A DNA stretch of 64,000 nucleotides from Ruminococcaceae bacterium BL-6 (GTDB lineage: Bacteria; Bacillota; Clostridia; Oscillospirales; Acutalibacteraceae). Position numbers and translations under genes: made by a program. The notes beneath the pieces are model-generated. The model had not been told where the DNA came from. It saw only the letters and a list, made by a program, of their open reading frames with translations, and ran no database searches. Shown one piece after another: positions 53,504-61,488 of the stretch; positions within the stretch are counted from its first letter, which is position 1; the number at the start of each line of letters is the position of its first letter. Location of the stretch: NCBI GenBank assembly GCA_902810075.1, contig LR778135.1:806001-870000 (forward strand), in the 5' to 3' direction.

Positions 53504-53695
53504 ATGCCAATTTCCGATGCCCGAAAACGAGCGAATAAAAGATCAGATGAAAAGTATTGGGAATATTGCACTGTGAAAGTCAGAAAAGGCCACAAGGCAG
53601 AAATACAGTCCGCCGCGGAAGCACATGGGCAATCCATCAATGGCTATATCACGCAGGCCGTAGATGAGCGCATGGAGCGCGAAAACTGTAAATAA
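53504..53695 (+). CDS. Ribbon-helix-helix (Arc/MetJ-type) regulator
   Basis: A 63-residue protein: EKYWEYCTVKVRKGHKAEIQ (ribbon) and AAEAHGQSINGYITQAVDER (helices). RHH proteins bind short inverted repeats as dimers, which fits the duplicated operators just upstream; likely regulator of itself and the divergent gene. GAGAGGTGATATC precedes ATG. Confidence 0.85.
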   Translation: MPISDARKRANKRSDEKYWEYCTVKVRKGHKAEIQSAAEAHGQSINGYITQAVDERMERENCK

Positions 53696-53696
53696 A

Positions 53697-53730
53697 AAAT
53701 GATCCCGGAAAAATCCAGGATCATTATTTT
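53697..53730 (+). terminator. Bidirectional terminator between convergent genes
   Basis: AATGATCC and GGATCATT form the stem; A-rich 5' and T-rich 3' flanks allow use in both directions. Confidence 0.85.
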
Positions 53731-54194
53731 TTTAAATATTTTTCAAAATAATTTTCTTCTGCTGCTTTTCTGGCATTTGCGGCATCTTTCAGCTTATCAA
53801 AATATCCAAGAAAAATAGTTTTCCCTTGGAAAGTAATCCGTGCTTGCCATTTTCTTTGGGCTTTATGCCAAGACACGCCGCGCACGCCACTTCTATTCCC
53901 GGCGCGTGGCTTCATTTCGCGCAAAAGCCCCGGCTGCGTGCCCCCCTGATGAGCTGATTCCCATGCTCTTTTGCGGTGCCGGGCGAAAAGCTCATCATGC
54001 AGGCACCCGCAGGAGCGCACCTCCCCCTCTAAAAGATATGCAGCGGGGACAATTCGAGTATTCCCGCAGTCGCATCGGCATTCCCACAATCGGCCTTTCT
54101 TCGGATTTGATTCCCCAGTGGGGCGCATGGCAACGAGCCTGCCAAAGCGGCGGCCTGTGAGATCAGCGGCTTTTCTTTTTTCTCCACCCAACAT
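53724..54194 (-). CDS. AP2-domain phage protein with zinc module
   Basis: A 156-residue protein. The N-terminal part (TGRRFGRLVAMRPTGESNP, WECRCDCGNTRIVPA, SCGCLHDE) is the zinc-associated module seen in homing-endonuclease-like proteins. The C-terminal AP2 domain (SGVRGVSWHKAQRKWQARIT, LGYFDKLKDAANARKAAEE) is DNA-binding. The HNH core is lacking, so it may be a nuclease remnant or a regulator. Confidence 0.85.
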   Translation of the reverse strand: MLGGEKRKAADLTGRRFGRLVAMRPTGESNPKKGRLWECRCDCGNTRIVPAAYLLEGEVRSCGCLHDELFARHRKRAWESAHQGGTQPGLLREMKPRAGNRSGVRGVSWHKAQRKWQARITFQGKTIFLGYFDKLKDAANARKAAEENYFEKYLKK

Positions 54195-54360
54195 AATCCC
54201 TGCCTTTCAAGCGGCCATCAATATACGGTTCATCGGAATCGATCACCCAGTTCCGGCCTATCTTTCGGGCTGTGTGGAAGCCGCCCCGGATGCATTTCTG
54301 CTGCACGGTGCGCGGATTGCGTCCGTGTGCCTTTGCGTATTCAGCTATCGAGATAAGCAT
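54163..54360 (-). CDS. Small Xis/MerR-like HTH protein
   Basis: 65 residues from ATG 54360 (GGAAGGAAAA upstream). LISIAEYAKAHGRNPRTVQQ and ARKIGRNWVIDSDEPYID give a helix-turn-helix with wing, as in excisionase-type proteins. Overlaps the AP2 gene by 32 nt. Confidence 0.65.
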   Translation of the reverse strand: MLISIAEYAKAHGRNPRTVQQKCIRGGFHTARKIGRNWVIDSDEPYIDGRLKGRDYVGWRKKKSR

Positions 54361-54361
54361 T

Positions 54362-54769
54362 TTATTTATTTTCCTTCCAAGATTCAATTTTAACTTTTTC
54401 GATATCCATCGGAATAATTTCAACGAATTCGCCATTGTCAAGGTAGAGATATTCGGCTCCCTCATTTTTGAGCGCTTCTTTTACCACTTCTACTCCGTCA
54501 CGATCCACCCATGCGACAAAATCATCGTATGTCGATTCAAAATTGTTATTTTCATCGGCTTCAAATTCACAAACCGCGATATATTTTCCAAAGTCTTTTC
54601 CATATGTCCCAATGAGGTAATTTTCATCTTCTGGGCGAACAAAGCAGAATCCGAAATTCGAAACGTCCACAAAAGCATCATAATCGTCCTGGCGCTCAAT
54701 TGTGGCAGTTCCGAGTTTTTCCGAATCAAACCGATCAAACTTTTCGTTCGCGAAGTGAAGCAGTTTCAT
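54362..54769 (-). CDS. Acidic hypothetical protein
   Basis: 135 residues, strongly acidic (FEADENNNFESTYDDFVAWV, NEGAEYLYLDNGEFVEI). First gene of the minus-strand set behind a perfect promoter, so probably made in the lysogen. Size and charge resemble DNA-mimic anti-defence proteins, but nothing specific supports that. Confidence 0.55.
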   Translation of the reverse strand: MKLLHFANEKFDRFDSEKLGTATIERQDDYDAFVDVSNFGFCFVRPEDENYLIGTYGKDFGKYIAVCEFEADENNNFESTYDDFVAWVDRDGVEVVKEALKNEGAEYLYLDNGEFVEIIPMDIEKVKIESWKENK

Positions 54770-54796
54770 TTCTTATCTCTCCCTTTCTTTGATTAT

Positions 54797-54825
54797 ATTA
54801 TACTATCATAAGATAGTAATGTCAA
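54797..54825 (-). promoter_or_regulatory. Consensus sigma-A promoter with inverted repeat
   Basis: Minus strand TTGACA (54825-54820), 17-bp spacer, TATAAT (54802-54797). TACTATC-ATAA-GATAGTA (54801-54818) occupies the spacer and is a likely operator. Confidence 0.85.
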
Positions 54826-54890
54826 TACTTTTTCTAAAAATATTTGAAAAAATTTTCAGCGCATACTATTATGAAATGGGAGGGATTAAG

Positions 54891-55097
54891 ATGATCCGTA
54901 AATGGATAGACAATCTAGATAACTGGCTAACCCTCAAAGCCCGCCTAAAATCCGAGGGCTATACTCTCTGGCAAACTCAATATAGCTGGTATGATCCTCA
55001 TGGGCTTATTGTGGGATTTATGCGAGGGGAAAATCAGATTGAGATCGTGACGCATAGCAAGGAGATTGCGAAGGATATCAGAAATAGCGGGCTATGA
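54891..55097 (+). CDS. Hypothetical conversion-region protein
   Basis: 68 residues from ATG 54891 (GGGAGGG upstream), IRKWIDNLDNWLTLKARLKS. The family is not recognised. Last prophage gene before attR. Confidence 0.5.
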   Translation: MIRKWIDNLDNWLTLKARLKSEGYTLWQTQYSWYDPHGLIVGFMRGENQIEIVTHSKEIAKDIRNSGL

Positions 55098-55109
55098 GCG
55101 CTATTTTTT

Positions 55110-55131
55110 TGACTTGCATTTTGACTTGCAT
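55110..55131 (+). repeat. Right arm-type integrase sites
   Basis: TGACTTGCAT at 55110-55119 and 55122-55131, matching the pair beside attL. Confidence 0.65.
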
Positions 55132-55179
55132 ATCTCCGTTTTTTTGCGTATTTTTGCGCATTATTATGTTCATAGAAGA

Positions 55180-55230
55180 AAAATAAAATCGCACCAAACT
55201 GCCGAGAAATGGCGGTCTGATGCGATTTTT
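55180..55230 (-). terminator. Prophage-supplied terminator for tRNA-Gly
   Basis: AAAATCGCA (55185-55193) pairs with TGCGATTTT (55221-55229), with an inner CTGCCGAG/GGCGGT hairpin. On the minus strand T-rich sequence follows. It restores 3' termination of the tRNA after integration. Confidence 0.7.
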
Positions 55231-55281
55231 ACTTGGAGCGGATGATGGGAATCGGACCCACACCCTCAGCTTGGGAAGCTG
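55231..55281 (-). repeat. attR: 51-bp copy inside the intact tRNA-Gly
   Basis: Identical to 8452-8502 and marks the right prophage boundary. Confidence 0.95.
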
Positions 55282-55307
55282 ATGTTCTGCCACTAAACTA
55301 CACCCGC
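55234..55307 (-). tRNA. tRNA-Gly(CCC)
   Basis: A 74-nt tRNA with encoded CCA. The acceptor stem GCGGGTG pairs with CATCCGC. The anticodon stem TCAGC/GCTGA holds the loop TTCCCAA (anticodon CCC). The TPsiC arm GGTCCGATTCC is intact. The 5' part is host sequence and the 3' part is att core, so the gene remains functional. Confidence 0.93.
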
Positions 55308-55765
55308 AAAGTGATTTTATTTTAACATATGGACCGGCTAAATTCAAGATATTTTTTCGCGGCACGCCGACTTTTTTCTTTGGGATTGACATAATTATTT
55401 TCAACGTTTTCCCTGCGGGGGAAACATTCCACATTTTCCACAGGGTTTTCCACAGCAAAAAAGCGTTTGACAAGCCTTTCTTCCTCTATTTTTAACCGTT
55501 TTTTAAAAAAGGGGAAAAAGATCAAGTGGAAAACGGAGGGAGCATGACTTTACATAAAGTTCGCCCGGTGGAAAATTTGTGGAAAAGGTGGAAAATCTGA
55601 TTTGCCCGGAATCGGCGCTGCAAATTGGGAAAGAAGAAGAAAAGCGCGGCCGCTTTAGTAAAATGAAACAAAATTTTTGTTCTTTCGTAATCTGCCGCAA
55701 ACGTTTTGCAAGACCGGGATCAATCTAAAAAGCCATCCGGCTAAAAAGAAGTCCGCGAACAAAAG
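55308..55765. other. Host intergenic region with clustered TTTTCCAC/GTGGAAAA elements
   Basis: No gene is supported. Between about 55420 and 55600, TTTTCCACA or its relatives occur at least twice on the plus strand (ACATTTTCCACAGGGTTTTCCACAG split over 55432-55456). GTGGAAAA occurs about four times (around 55528, 55569, 55581 and 55589). A TTGACA is at 55386. Confidence 0.4.
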
Positions 55766-55806
55766 GCGGAAGCAAACTGAATTCAGTTCGTTTCCGCTTT
55801 TTTTTG
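55766..55806 (-). terminator. Terminator downstream of the response-regulator gene
   Basis: GCGGAA..CAAACTGAA pairs with TTCAGTT..TTTCCGC (55766-55797). T8 follows on the plus strand and CTTTTGTT on the minus strand, so it may serve the minus-strand operon. Confidence 0.65.
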
Positions 55807-55890
55807 CTGCGCCGGACCGGACAGGCTCCGATCATTCCATGTCTCCCTTCGGCATATTGCAGGTCCCTGTTGAAAACGGGGAGCCCCGAA

Positions 55891-56979
55891 TCAGCTTCCG
55901 GCGTTCAGGCTCCGGTATTCCGCCGGACTTTTTCCGCTGTATTTTTTGAACAGTCTGGAAAAGTAGTTGATGTCGTGATACCCGAGCTGATACCCGACCT
56001 CGTAGGCCTTGAGATCCGTGGTTTGGAACAGATGCCGGGCGCGCGCCATTTTCACCATCGTGGCATAATTGTTGTAGTGCATTCCGGTTTTGACGGCGAA
56101 GGTGTTGCTCAGATAGGTGTTGTTGATATAAAATTTTTCCGCGAGCGCCTTCAGTTTGATGTTCTCTTCCGGATGGCTGAGTATGTACGCACAGATTTCG
56201 CCGATGGTGCCGTCTTCCGCCTCCGGCTGGAATTGATGGAGAAAGTCCAGCAGGAAAGTCATTTTTCCGCAGTAATATTCGTGGTAGGAACCGGCGCCGC
56301 CTTCCCCGGGGCAGTCGGTGAAATCGAAGAAACGGATGTCGATGAAATTGCTCAGCCAGGGGATTCCGGAATATACTTCTTCCACGATGCGATGGTACAG
56401 CTTGCGGACCACGATGTCCGCTTTGATGATATTGTCCGCCATCGCGGTGTATAAGTTTTTCACCGTGCCGTCGAAAATCCGCACGGCTTCGTCGCTCTGC
56501 CTCAGAAACGCATCGATGATCTGCTTTTCTTCCGCATGGGGATATGCCCAGCCGAAATCGTCGCCGGCTGATCCTGCGGATGCGCCTTCTCCCTTTTTCA
56601 GCGTGTCGAGAAAGCGGTGCGCCCGCCGGAACAGCTCGAGCAGGGACTCCCGGCTGGGGGGCTTCACCAGGTAGTCGAACGCGCCCAGCACGATCCCCTG
56701 GCGGGCGTAGTTGAACTCGCTGTATTCGCTCAGCAGCACGACGCACGAGCACAGACTGTCCTGATTGATTCTGCGGAGAAGCTGCAGCCCGTCGATCACC
56801 GGCATGCGGATGTCCGTGAGGACCATGTCGTAGGGAGAGGATTTCAGCATTTCCAGCGCCTGCTTTCCGTTGCTTGCTTTCCCGGCAACTTCAAATTCGG
56901 AAACGGCTCCCCATACGTTCAGCCTTTTCAGTTCTACGAGAAAAATATCCCAGTCGTCTACCAGAAGGACACGATACAT
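55891..56979 (-). CDS. Response regulator with AraC-type output domain
   Basis: 362 residues from ATG 56979 (GGAGGTG upstream). REC domain 1-120 (VLLVDDWDIFLVELKRL, MVLTDIRMPVIDGLQLL with phospho-acceptor Asp, LVKPPSRESLLEL). A middle region follows, then an AraC HTH at the C terminus (IKLKALAEKFYINNTYLSNT, YEVGYQLGYHDINYFSRLFK). Pairs with the histidine kinase upstream in the same operon. Confidence 0.93.
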   Translation of the reverse strand: MYRVLLVDDWDIFLVELKRLNVWGAVSEFEVAGKASNGKQALEMLKSSPYDMVLTDIRMPVIDGLQLLRRINQDSLCSCVVLLSEYSEFNYARQGIVLGAFDYLVKPPSRESLLELFRRAHRFLDTLKKGEGASAGSAGDDFGWAYPHAEEKQIIDAFLRQSDEAVRIFDGTVKNLYTAMADNIIKADIVVRKLYHRIVEEVYSGIPWLSNFIDIRFFDFTDCPGEGGAGSYHEYYCGKMTFLLDFLHQFQPEAEDGTIGEICAYILSHPEENIKLKALAEKFYINNTYLSNTFAVKTGMHYNNYATMVKMARARHLFQTTDLKAYEVGYQLGYHDINYFSRLFKKYSGKSPAEYRSLNAGS

Positions 56980-57018
56980 TTGCCGACACCTCCTATGCAC
57001 GGCAGCCGGACCGTACGG

Positions 57019-57786
57019 CTATTTCAGAATATTGGCCGGCGGAAGGGTGAAGTACACGCACGCTCCCTTTCCGACCTCTCCGGTGATCCATACCCTGCCG
57101 CCCATTGCCTGAATGAGCTTTTTCACGATGGAAAGGCCGAGGCCGCTTCCTTCGAATTCGTCGGAAGTGTGCATGCGCTGAAACATTCCAAACAGGCTCT
57201 GCGAGTATTCCATGTCGAATCCCACGCCGTTGTCGCGGATATAGAATACGTCCTCTCCATTTTCCTGATGAAAGCCGGCGGTAATCACGGTGTCTTTTCC
57301 GTCGGCGGAAAATTTGAGCGCGTTTGAGATGATGTTCATCATCACCTGGCGCAGGAAGGTCCCATCGCACAGGACGAAGGGGATCTCTTCCTGGAATTTC
57401 AGGACCGGCCTGTTCTTGCTTTTGTAGCCCGCCGCAAGCTGGGTGAAGACATCCCGGATCATTTTCTGCAGATTCACCGTTTCTTTGACCGGTTCCACCC
57501 CGGAAAGCCGGGCATACTCGAGCAGCTTGTCGATCATGGAAAGCGTTTCCTTACAGATTCCGCGAATATTGGAGATCAGCGACAGGCCTTCTTCGTCGGT
57601 TTTATCACAATAATCCTCCATAAAAATACGCGCATACCCGTCGATCGCGCGTACCGGGGCTTTGATTTCATGCGATATGGTGGAACTCAGCAGCTGCAGG
57701 TCCCGGATATCCCGATTCAGGTCCTCTTTTTCCGCTTCCCGTTTCTGCTGTCCTGCAAAAAATTCCCCATCATCCCGGGACTTCAT
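57019..57786 (-). CDS. Soluble histidine kinase
   Basis: A 255-residue kinase without membrane or sensor domain. HisKA (LLSSTISHEIKAPVRAIDGY, phospho-His about 39) and HATPase (IISNALKFSADG, IRDNGVGFDM, GSGLGLSIVKKLIQAMGG). It must sense a cytoplasmic or protein signal. Lies 8 nt after the JAMM gene and before the response regulator, so the three form an operon divergent from the sulfur genes. Confidence 0.93.
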   Translation of the reverse strand: MKSRDDGEFFAGQQKREAEKEDLNRDIRDLQLLSSTISHEIKAPVRAIDGYARIFMEDYCDKTDEEGLSLISNIRGICKETLSMIDKLLEYARLSGVEPVKETVNLQKMIRDVFTQLAAGYKSKNRPVLKFQEEIPFVLCDGTFLRQVMMNIISNALKFSADGKDTVITAGFHQENGEDVFYIRDNGVGFDMEYSQSLFGMFQRMHTSDEFEGSGLGLSIVKKLIQAMGGRVWITGEVGKGACVYFTLPPANILK

Positions 57787-57793
57787 GACAGAT

Positions 57794-58213
57794 TCACTCC
57801 AAACTGTTAACTGTTATCTCTTCTTTTTCAACGGTATGATTCCGTATAAGAAAGCTGTTCAGCACCGGATTCCGCCTGTCTGCAATCGAAAGGATCAAAT
57901 AGCTCAGCGACGGGTCGAAGGCCAGGCGGATGTCTTCCTGCGAAGGCCGCGAAGGCGTGTTCGGGTGGCTGTGGAAATTGCCGATCAGCTTCCAGCCGTT
58001 TTTCCGGATGTCCGCAAGGGATGTGAACTGTTCCCGGACATCCATGGAAAAATGCTCGGGGCTTTCGTCTATGTTTTTCAGCAGGTATACCTTCTGAATC
58101 CTTTTACAGCCGTTTTCCACCGTTCCGGCAAGCAGCCCGCAACATTCGTTGGGCAGCTCCCTGCGGCTGTAACATATGATTTTTTCCACCTGTTGTTTTG
58201 TCAGTATAATCAC
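57794..58213 (-). CDS. JAMM/M67 metalloprotease (HcyD/Mec-like)
   Basis: 139 residues from GTG 58213 (GGAGGG upstream). The zinc JAMM motif is complete: NECCGLLAG (Glu) and FHSHPNTPSRPSQEDI. Such proteases trim the C terminus of ThiS-like sulfur carriers or release thiol products from them. This fits the carrier with a masked GG tail at 62341. Confidence 0.88.
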   Translation of the reverse strand: MIILTKQQVEKIICYSRRELPNECCGLLAGTVENGCKRIQKVYLLKNIDESPEHFSMDVREQFTSLADIRKNGWKLIGNFHSHPNTPSRPSQEDIRLAFDPSLSYLILSIADRRNPVLNSFLIRNHTVEKEEITVNSLE

Positions 58214-58465
58214 AGTGACCCTCCTGCCTGCGGCCCCGTTTGAAATCCATTGTTTTTCCCGTTCAAACAAAGGCCCGGGAAACGAAATATAGAAACTGTA
58301 GATACATGTGCCGTAAAACGTGGGGTGGAACGCCGGGTTTCGAAATCGGCGCCTTTCCCCGGAAAGGGCGGAAGAAAAACCGCCCCGCCTTACCCGGCTG
58401 CGTTTGTGCCGGCGGCCCTGAAAAAGGTTTCCTGTCCCATAGCCTACTATACATATATATTTACT

Positions 58466-58495
58466 ATAATAGCATTTTATCATACTGTCCGTCAA
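58466..58495 (-). promoter_or_regulatory. Possible promoter of the JAMM-kinase-regulator operon
   Basis: Minus strand TTGACG (58495-58490), 18-bp spacer, TATTAT (58471-58466). Confidence 0.45.
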
Positions 58496-58555
58496 AGTCA
58501 ATCCTCAATGATTGACAGCCAAAGAAATTCCCCCATTAAGCTAAATTTATTCGCC

Positions 58556-58584
58556 TTGTCAGTCGGCGCGCCGTCCTTTATAAT
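58556..58584 (+). promoter_or_regulatory. Promoter of the sulfur-assimilation operon
   Basis: TTGTCA (58556-58561), 17-bp spacer, TATAAT (58579-58584). A leader of about 130 nt with a CCCCGCC..GGGGG hairpin precedes the first gene; no known riboswitch recognised. Positions 58214-58555 hold no convincing gene. Confidence 0.65.
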
Positions 58585-58723
58585 AAAATGCAATCATGGG
58601 ATTACTACAACGATCCGGCTTACGGCTGTGGATCCGTTTTCGTTTTTCCCCGCCCAAAACGGGGGGAGAAGCGGAAGCAGATTCCGCAGCTTGGCTGGAA
58701 ATGCGATAAGGAGGTGTGCCGGG

Positions 58724-59590
58724 ATGGATGAGTCGGTGTATAAAGAGCTGAAAAAAGGCGGATTTATGAGACAAATCCAGAACAACAAATTTTCACTGAG
58801 AATTCGTATCGTCGGCGGTCAGCTTCAGTCGGAACAGACCAGAAAGGTCAGCAAAATTGCCGACCGGTATGGACACGGTTATATCCATATGACTTCGCGG
58901 CAGGGGATCGAGATCCCGTTTATTGATTTCAACGATGTGGATGCAGTGAAAAAAGAGCTGGCCGAAGTGGGGCTTCAGCCGGGCGCGTGCGGTCCGCGCG
59001 TGCGCACGGTCACCGCGTGCCAGGGCAGCGCGATCTGCGGAAGCGGCCTGATCGAAACGAGCGGGCTTGCGAAAGAGCTGGATGCCAAATATTTCGGCAG
59101 GGACCTGCCGCACAAGTTTAAAATCGGCATTACGGGGTGCAGAAACAACTGCCTGAAGGCGGAGGAGAACGACCTCGGCATCAAGGGGGGCCTTTTCCCC
59201 GAATGGCACGGAGAAAACTGCACCTACTGCGGCGTCTGCGCGGCCGCGTGCCCCGAAAAGGCGATCCGGGTCGGCCGCGGTCCGGATTCGCTTGCCTTTG
59301 ACAAAGCGAAGTGCGTTTACTGCGGCAAATGCGTAAAATCCTGCCCGGCGGATGCCTGGAGCGGAAAGAGCGGCTATATCACCACCTTCGGCGGTACCTT
59401 CGGGAACGACATGGCTTTCGGAAAGCCGATACTTCCGCTGATTACGGAAAAGAAGAAGCTGTTCCGGGTGGTGGATGCCGCGATCACCTTCTTCGCCGAG
59501 CATGGAAAGCAGGGCGAGCGTTTCCGCCGGACGATCGAACGCGTGGGAGAGGACAAACTGAAAGAAAAGCTGGAGGAGGCAAACAGATGA
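58724..59590 (+). CDS. Siroheme/4Fe-4S sulfite reductase with ferredoxin domain
   Basis: 288 residues from ATG 58724 (AAGGAGGTG upstream). Nitrite/sulfite-reductase half (1-60), siroheme-cluster cysteines (TACQGSAICGSG and ITGCRNNCLKAEENDLG), then two ferredoxin clusters (CTYCGVCAAACPEKAI, CVYCGKCVKSCPADAW). Similar to AsrC-type enzymes. It would produce sulfide for the following genes. Confidence 0.88.
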   Translation: MDESVYKELKKGGFMRQIQNNKFSLRIRIVGGQLQSEQTRKVSKIADRYGHGYIHMTSRQGIEIPFIDFNDVDAVKKELAEVGLQPGACGPRVRTVTACQGSAICGSGLIETSGLAKELDAKYFGRDLPHKFKIGITGCRNNCLKAEENDLGIKGGLFPEWHGENCTYCGVCAAACPEKAIRVGRGPDSLAFDKAKCVYCGKCVKSCPADAWSGKSGYITTFGGTFGNDMAFGKPILPLITEKKKLFRVVDAAITFFAEHGKQGERFRRTIERVGEDKLKEKLEEANR

Positions 59591-59835
59591 GCCGACCGAA
59601 ATACGACGCTTTTGTCGACATTACGGATGTGGTCTGCCCGATCACATTTGTAAAAACAAAGGTTGCCCTGGAGGAGCTGGGGAAGGGGCAAAGCCTGCAG
59701 ATCCGTCTGAATGACGGGGAGCCGATTCAGAATATTCCCCGCAGCCTGAAAAATGAAAAGCACAAGGTGGTTGAAGTCGTTCAAAATGACGATGGGACCT
59801 ATCTGATCGGCGTGGTAAAGGGCGGGTTGGAATGA
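59587..59835 (+). CDS. TusA-like sulfurtransferase
   Basis: An 82-residue TusA fold: VCPITFVKTKVALEELGKGQ carries the Cys-Pro catalytic site. It would relay sulfur from the reductase to the carrier. Overlaps the upstream gene by ATGA. Confidence 0.88.
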   Translation: MSRPKYDAFVDITDVVCPITFVKTKVALEELGKGQSLQIRLNDGEPIQNIPRSLKNEKHKVVEVVQNDDGTYLIGVVKGGLE

Positions 59836-61061
59836 GGTTCAACACGGCCCTGCTCCACCGAAACAACCGTGCGGACGGGGCGACGGGCGCCACCCAGACG
59901 CCCATTTATCAGTCCGGGGCCTTCGCGCACGAGACGGCGGAGGAACTGGAGGAGATTTTCGGAAACCACAGGCCCGGTTTTTCCTACACCAGAATCAACA
60001 ACCCCACGGTAGAAGCGTTCGAGCGGCGCGTCGCCGCGCTGGAAGGCGGGATCGGCGCGGTGGCGTGCGCTTCGGGCATGGCCGCGGTTTCCCTCGCCGC
60101 CCTGAACATTTTAAAGGAAGGGGATGAAATCCTTTCCGCTTCCGGTATTTTCGGGGGCACGATCGGCCTGTTCCATGATCTTCGGGACTATGGGATCCGC
60201 ACCCGCTATGTCTCGGACGGCAGGCCGGAGAGCTTTGAAAATCAAATCACCGGCCGCACCAGGCTGATCTTTATCGAGACGATCGGGAATCCGAAGCTGG
60301 ATGTGATCGATATCCGCGCCCTGTGCGAAGCGGCGCACCGGCACGGGGTCCCGGTCATCGTCGACAACACCGCTGCCACTCCCTTTTTGGTGCGGCCCAT
60401 CGAGCTCGGGGCCGACGTCGTCGTGCACTCCGTCTCCAAATATATCAACGGCAGCGGAAATTCCATCGGGGGGATTCTGGTCGACAGCGGAAATTTCGCG
60501 TGGGAGGAGGAACGCTATCCATCCCTTTCCCAATTTCTCAAATTCGGAAAATTCGCCTATCTTGCCAAGCTGAGGAACGGGCTGTTCCGGAATATCGGCT
60601 CCTGCTTTTCCCCGTTCAACGCCTTTTTGTGCAGTTTGGGCCTGGAGACTCTGGGAATCCGGATGGAGCGCCTTTGCGGCAATGCCCAGAAGCTCGCGCG
60701 GCAGCTCTCTGAAAATCCGAAATTGGCCTGCGTCAATTATCCGGGGCTTGAGTCGAGCCCGTGGCACCGGACCGCCCAAAAGCAGTTTTCCGGCGGATAC
60801 GGGGCGATCCTGACCCTGCGGGCCGGATCGAAGGAAAATGCCTTCTTCGTGATCGATCATTTGAAATATGCCTGCAACATTGCCAATATCGGCGATCTCA
60901 GGACCCTGGTCATCCATCCTGCTTCCACCATTTATGCAAACAGCAGCCCGGCCGAAAAGGAGGACGCAGGCGTTTACGAAGACCTGATCCGCGTCAGCGT
61001 CGGGCTGGAGGATATTGAGGACTTGACGGAAGATTTTGAAAGTGCTGTTGGCGGACTATAA
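59832..61061 (+). CDS. O-acetylhomoserine sulfhydrylase-like PLP enzyme (MetY/MetB family)
   Basis: A 409-residue Cys/Met-metabolism PLP enzyme: FSYTRINNPTVEAFERRVAA, VIVDNTAATPFLVRPIELGA, and HSVSKYINGSGNSIGGI with the PLP lysine. Most likely makes homocysteine (or cysteine) from an acetylated amino acid and a carrier-bound thiocarboxylate. Confidence 0.9.
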   Translation: MRFNTALLHRNNRADGATGATQTPIYQSGAFAHETAEELEEIFGNHRPGFSYTRINNPTVEAFERRVAALEGGIGAVACASGMAAVSLAALNILKEGDEILSASGIFGGTIGLFHDLRDYGIRTRYVSDGRPESFENQITGRTRLIFIETIGNPKLDVIDIRALCEAAHRHGVPVIVDNTAATPFLVRPIELGADVVVHSVSKYINGSGNSIGGILVDSGNFAWEEERYPSLSQFLKFGKFAYLAKLRNGLFRNIGSCFSPFNAFLCSLGLETLGIRMERLCGNAQKLARQLSENPKLACVNYPGLESSPWHRTAQKQFSGGYGAILTLRAGSKENAFFVIDHLKYACNIANIGDLRTLVIHPASTIYANSSPAEKEDAGVYEDLIRVSVGLEDIEDLTEDFESAVGGL

Positions 61062-61083
61062 AATGGATACGGAGGATTGCCGA

Positions 61084-61488
61084 ATGCAAATCATCAATGT
61101 TCTCATTGTGGAGGAATTCCAGTATATTGCGGACCTGAACGTTCTGGAGCTGAAACGGGGCGGCTTTACCGTCAGCAGCCGGCATGTTTCCAGCGAGCTC
61201 GCTATGTGCCAGGCGCTGGAACAGCGGAAATGGGACATCATCCTTTCGGACGATTCCACGCCGCATTTCAACGCGCTGCAGGCCCTGGCCATCCGCAACC
61301 GTATCACGCCTAAAACGCCGTTCCTCATCGTTTCGGAAGACGTCGCGCCGGAGAAGCTCCGGTATGCGATGAAAAACCGCTGCTGCGCCTATCTTCTGAA
61401 AGAAAACCTGCATCAGCTTGCGATTCTGGTGCGCAAGATACTGGAAAGCCAGGCCGGGGACCAGGCCGCAAAGGAGATTTCCCTATGA
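61084..61488 (+). CDS. Stand-alone receiver-like domain protein
   Basis: 134 residues from ATG 61084 (GGAGG at 9 nt). INVLIVEEFQYIADLNVLEL, WDIILSDDSTPHFNALQ and TPFLIVSEDVAPEKLRYAM follow the REC fold. The acidic pocket at the start is VEE rather than DD, so phosphorylation may differ. It lies between the PLP enzyme and the E1-like gene. Confidence 0.7.
   Translation: MQIINVLIVEEFQYIADLNVLELKRGGFTVSSRHVSSELAMCQALEQRKWDIILSDDSTPHFNALQALAIRNRITPKTPFLIVSEDVAPEKLRYAMKNRCCAYLLKENLHQLAILVRKILESQAGDQAAKEISL

Noticed and set aside
55420..55600. Chromosomal origin with DnaA boxes
   Set aside because: The motif is TTTTCCAC rather than TTATCCACA, and no dnaA, dnaN or rpmH gene is nearby.
55677..55949. 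90-codon plus-strand ORF near the response-regulator end
   Set aside because: It spans a terminator hairpin and overlaps the regulator gene on the other strand, without a ribosome site.
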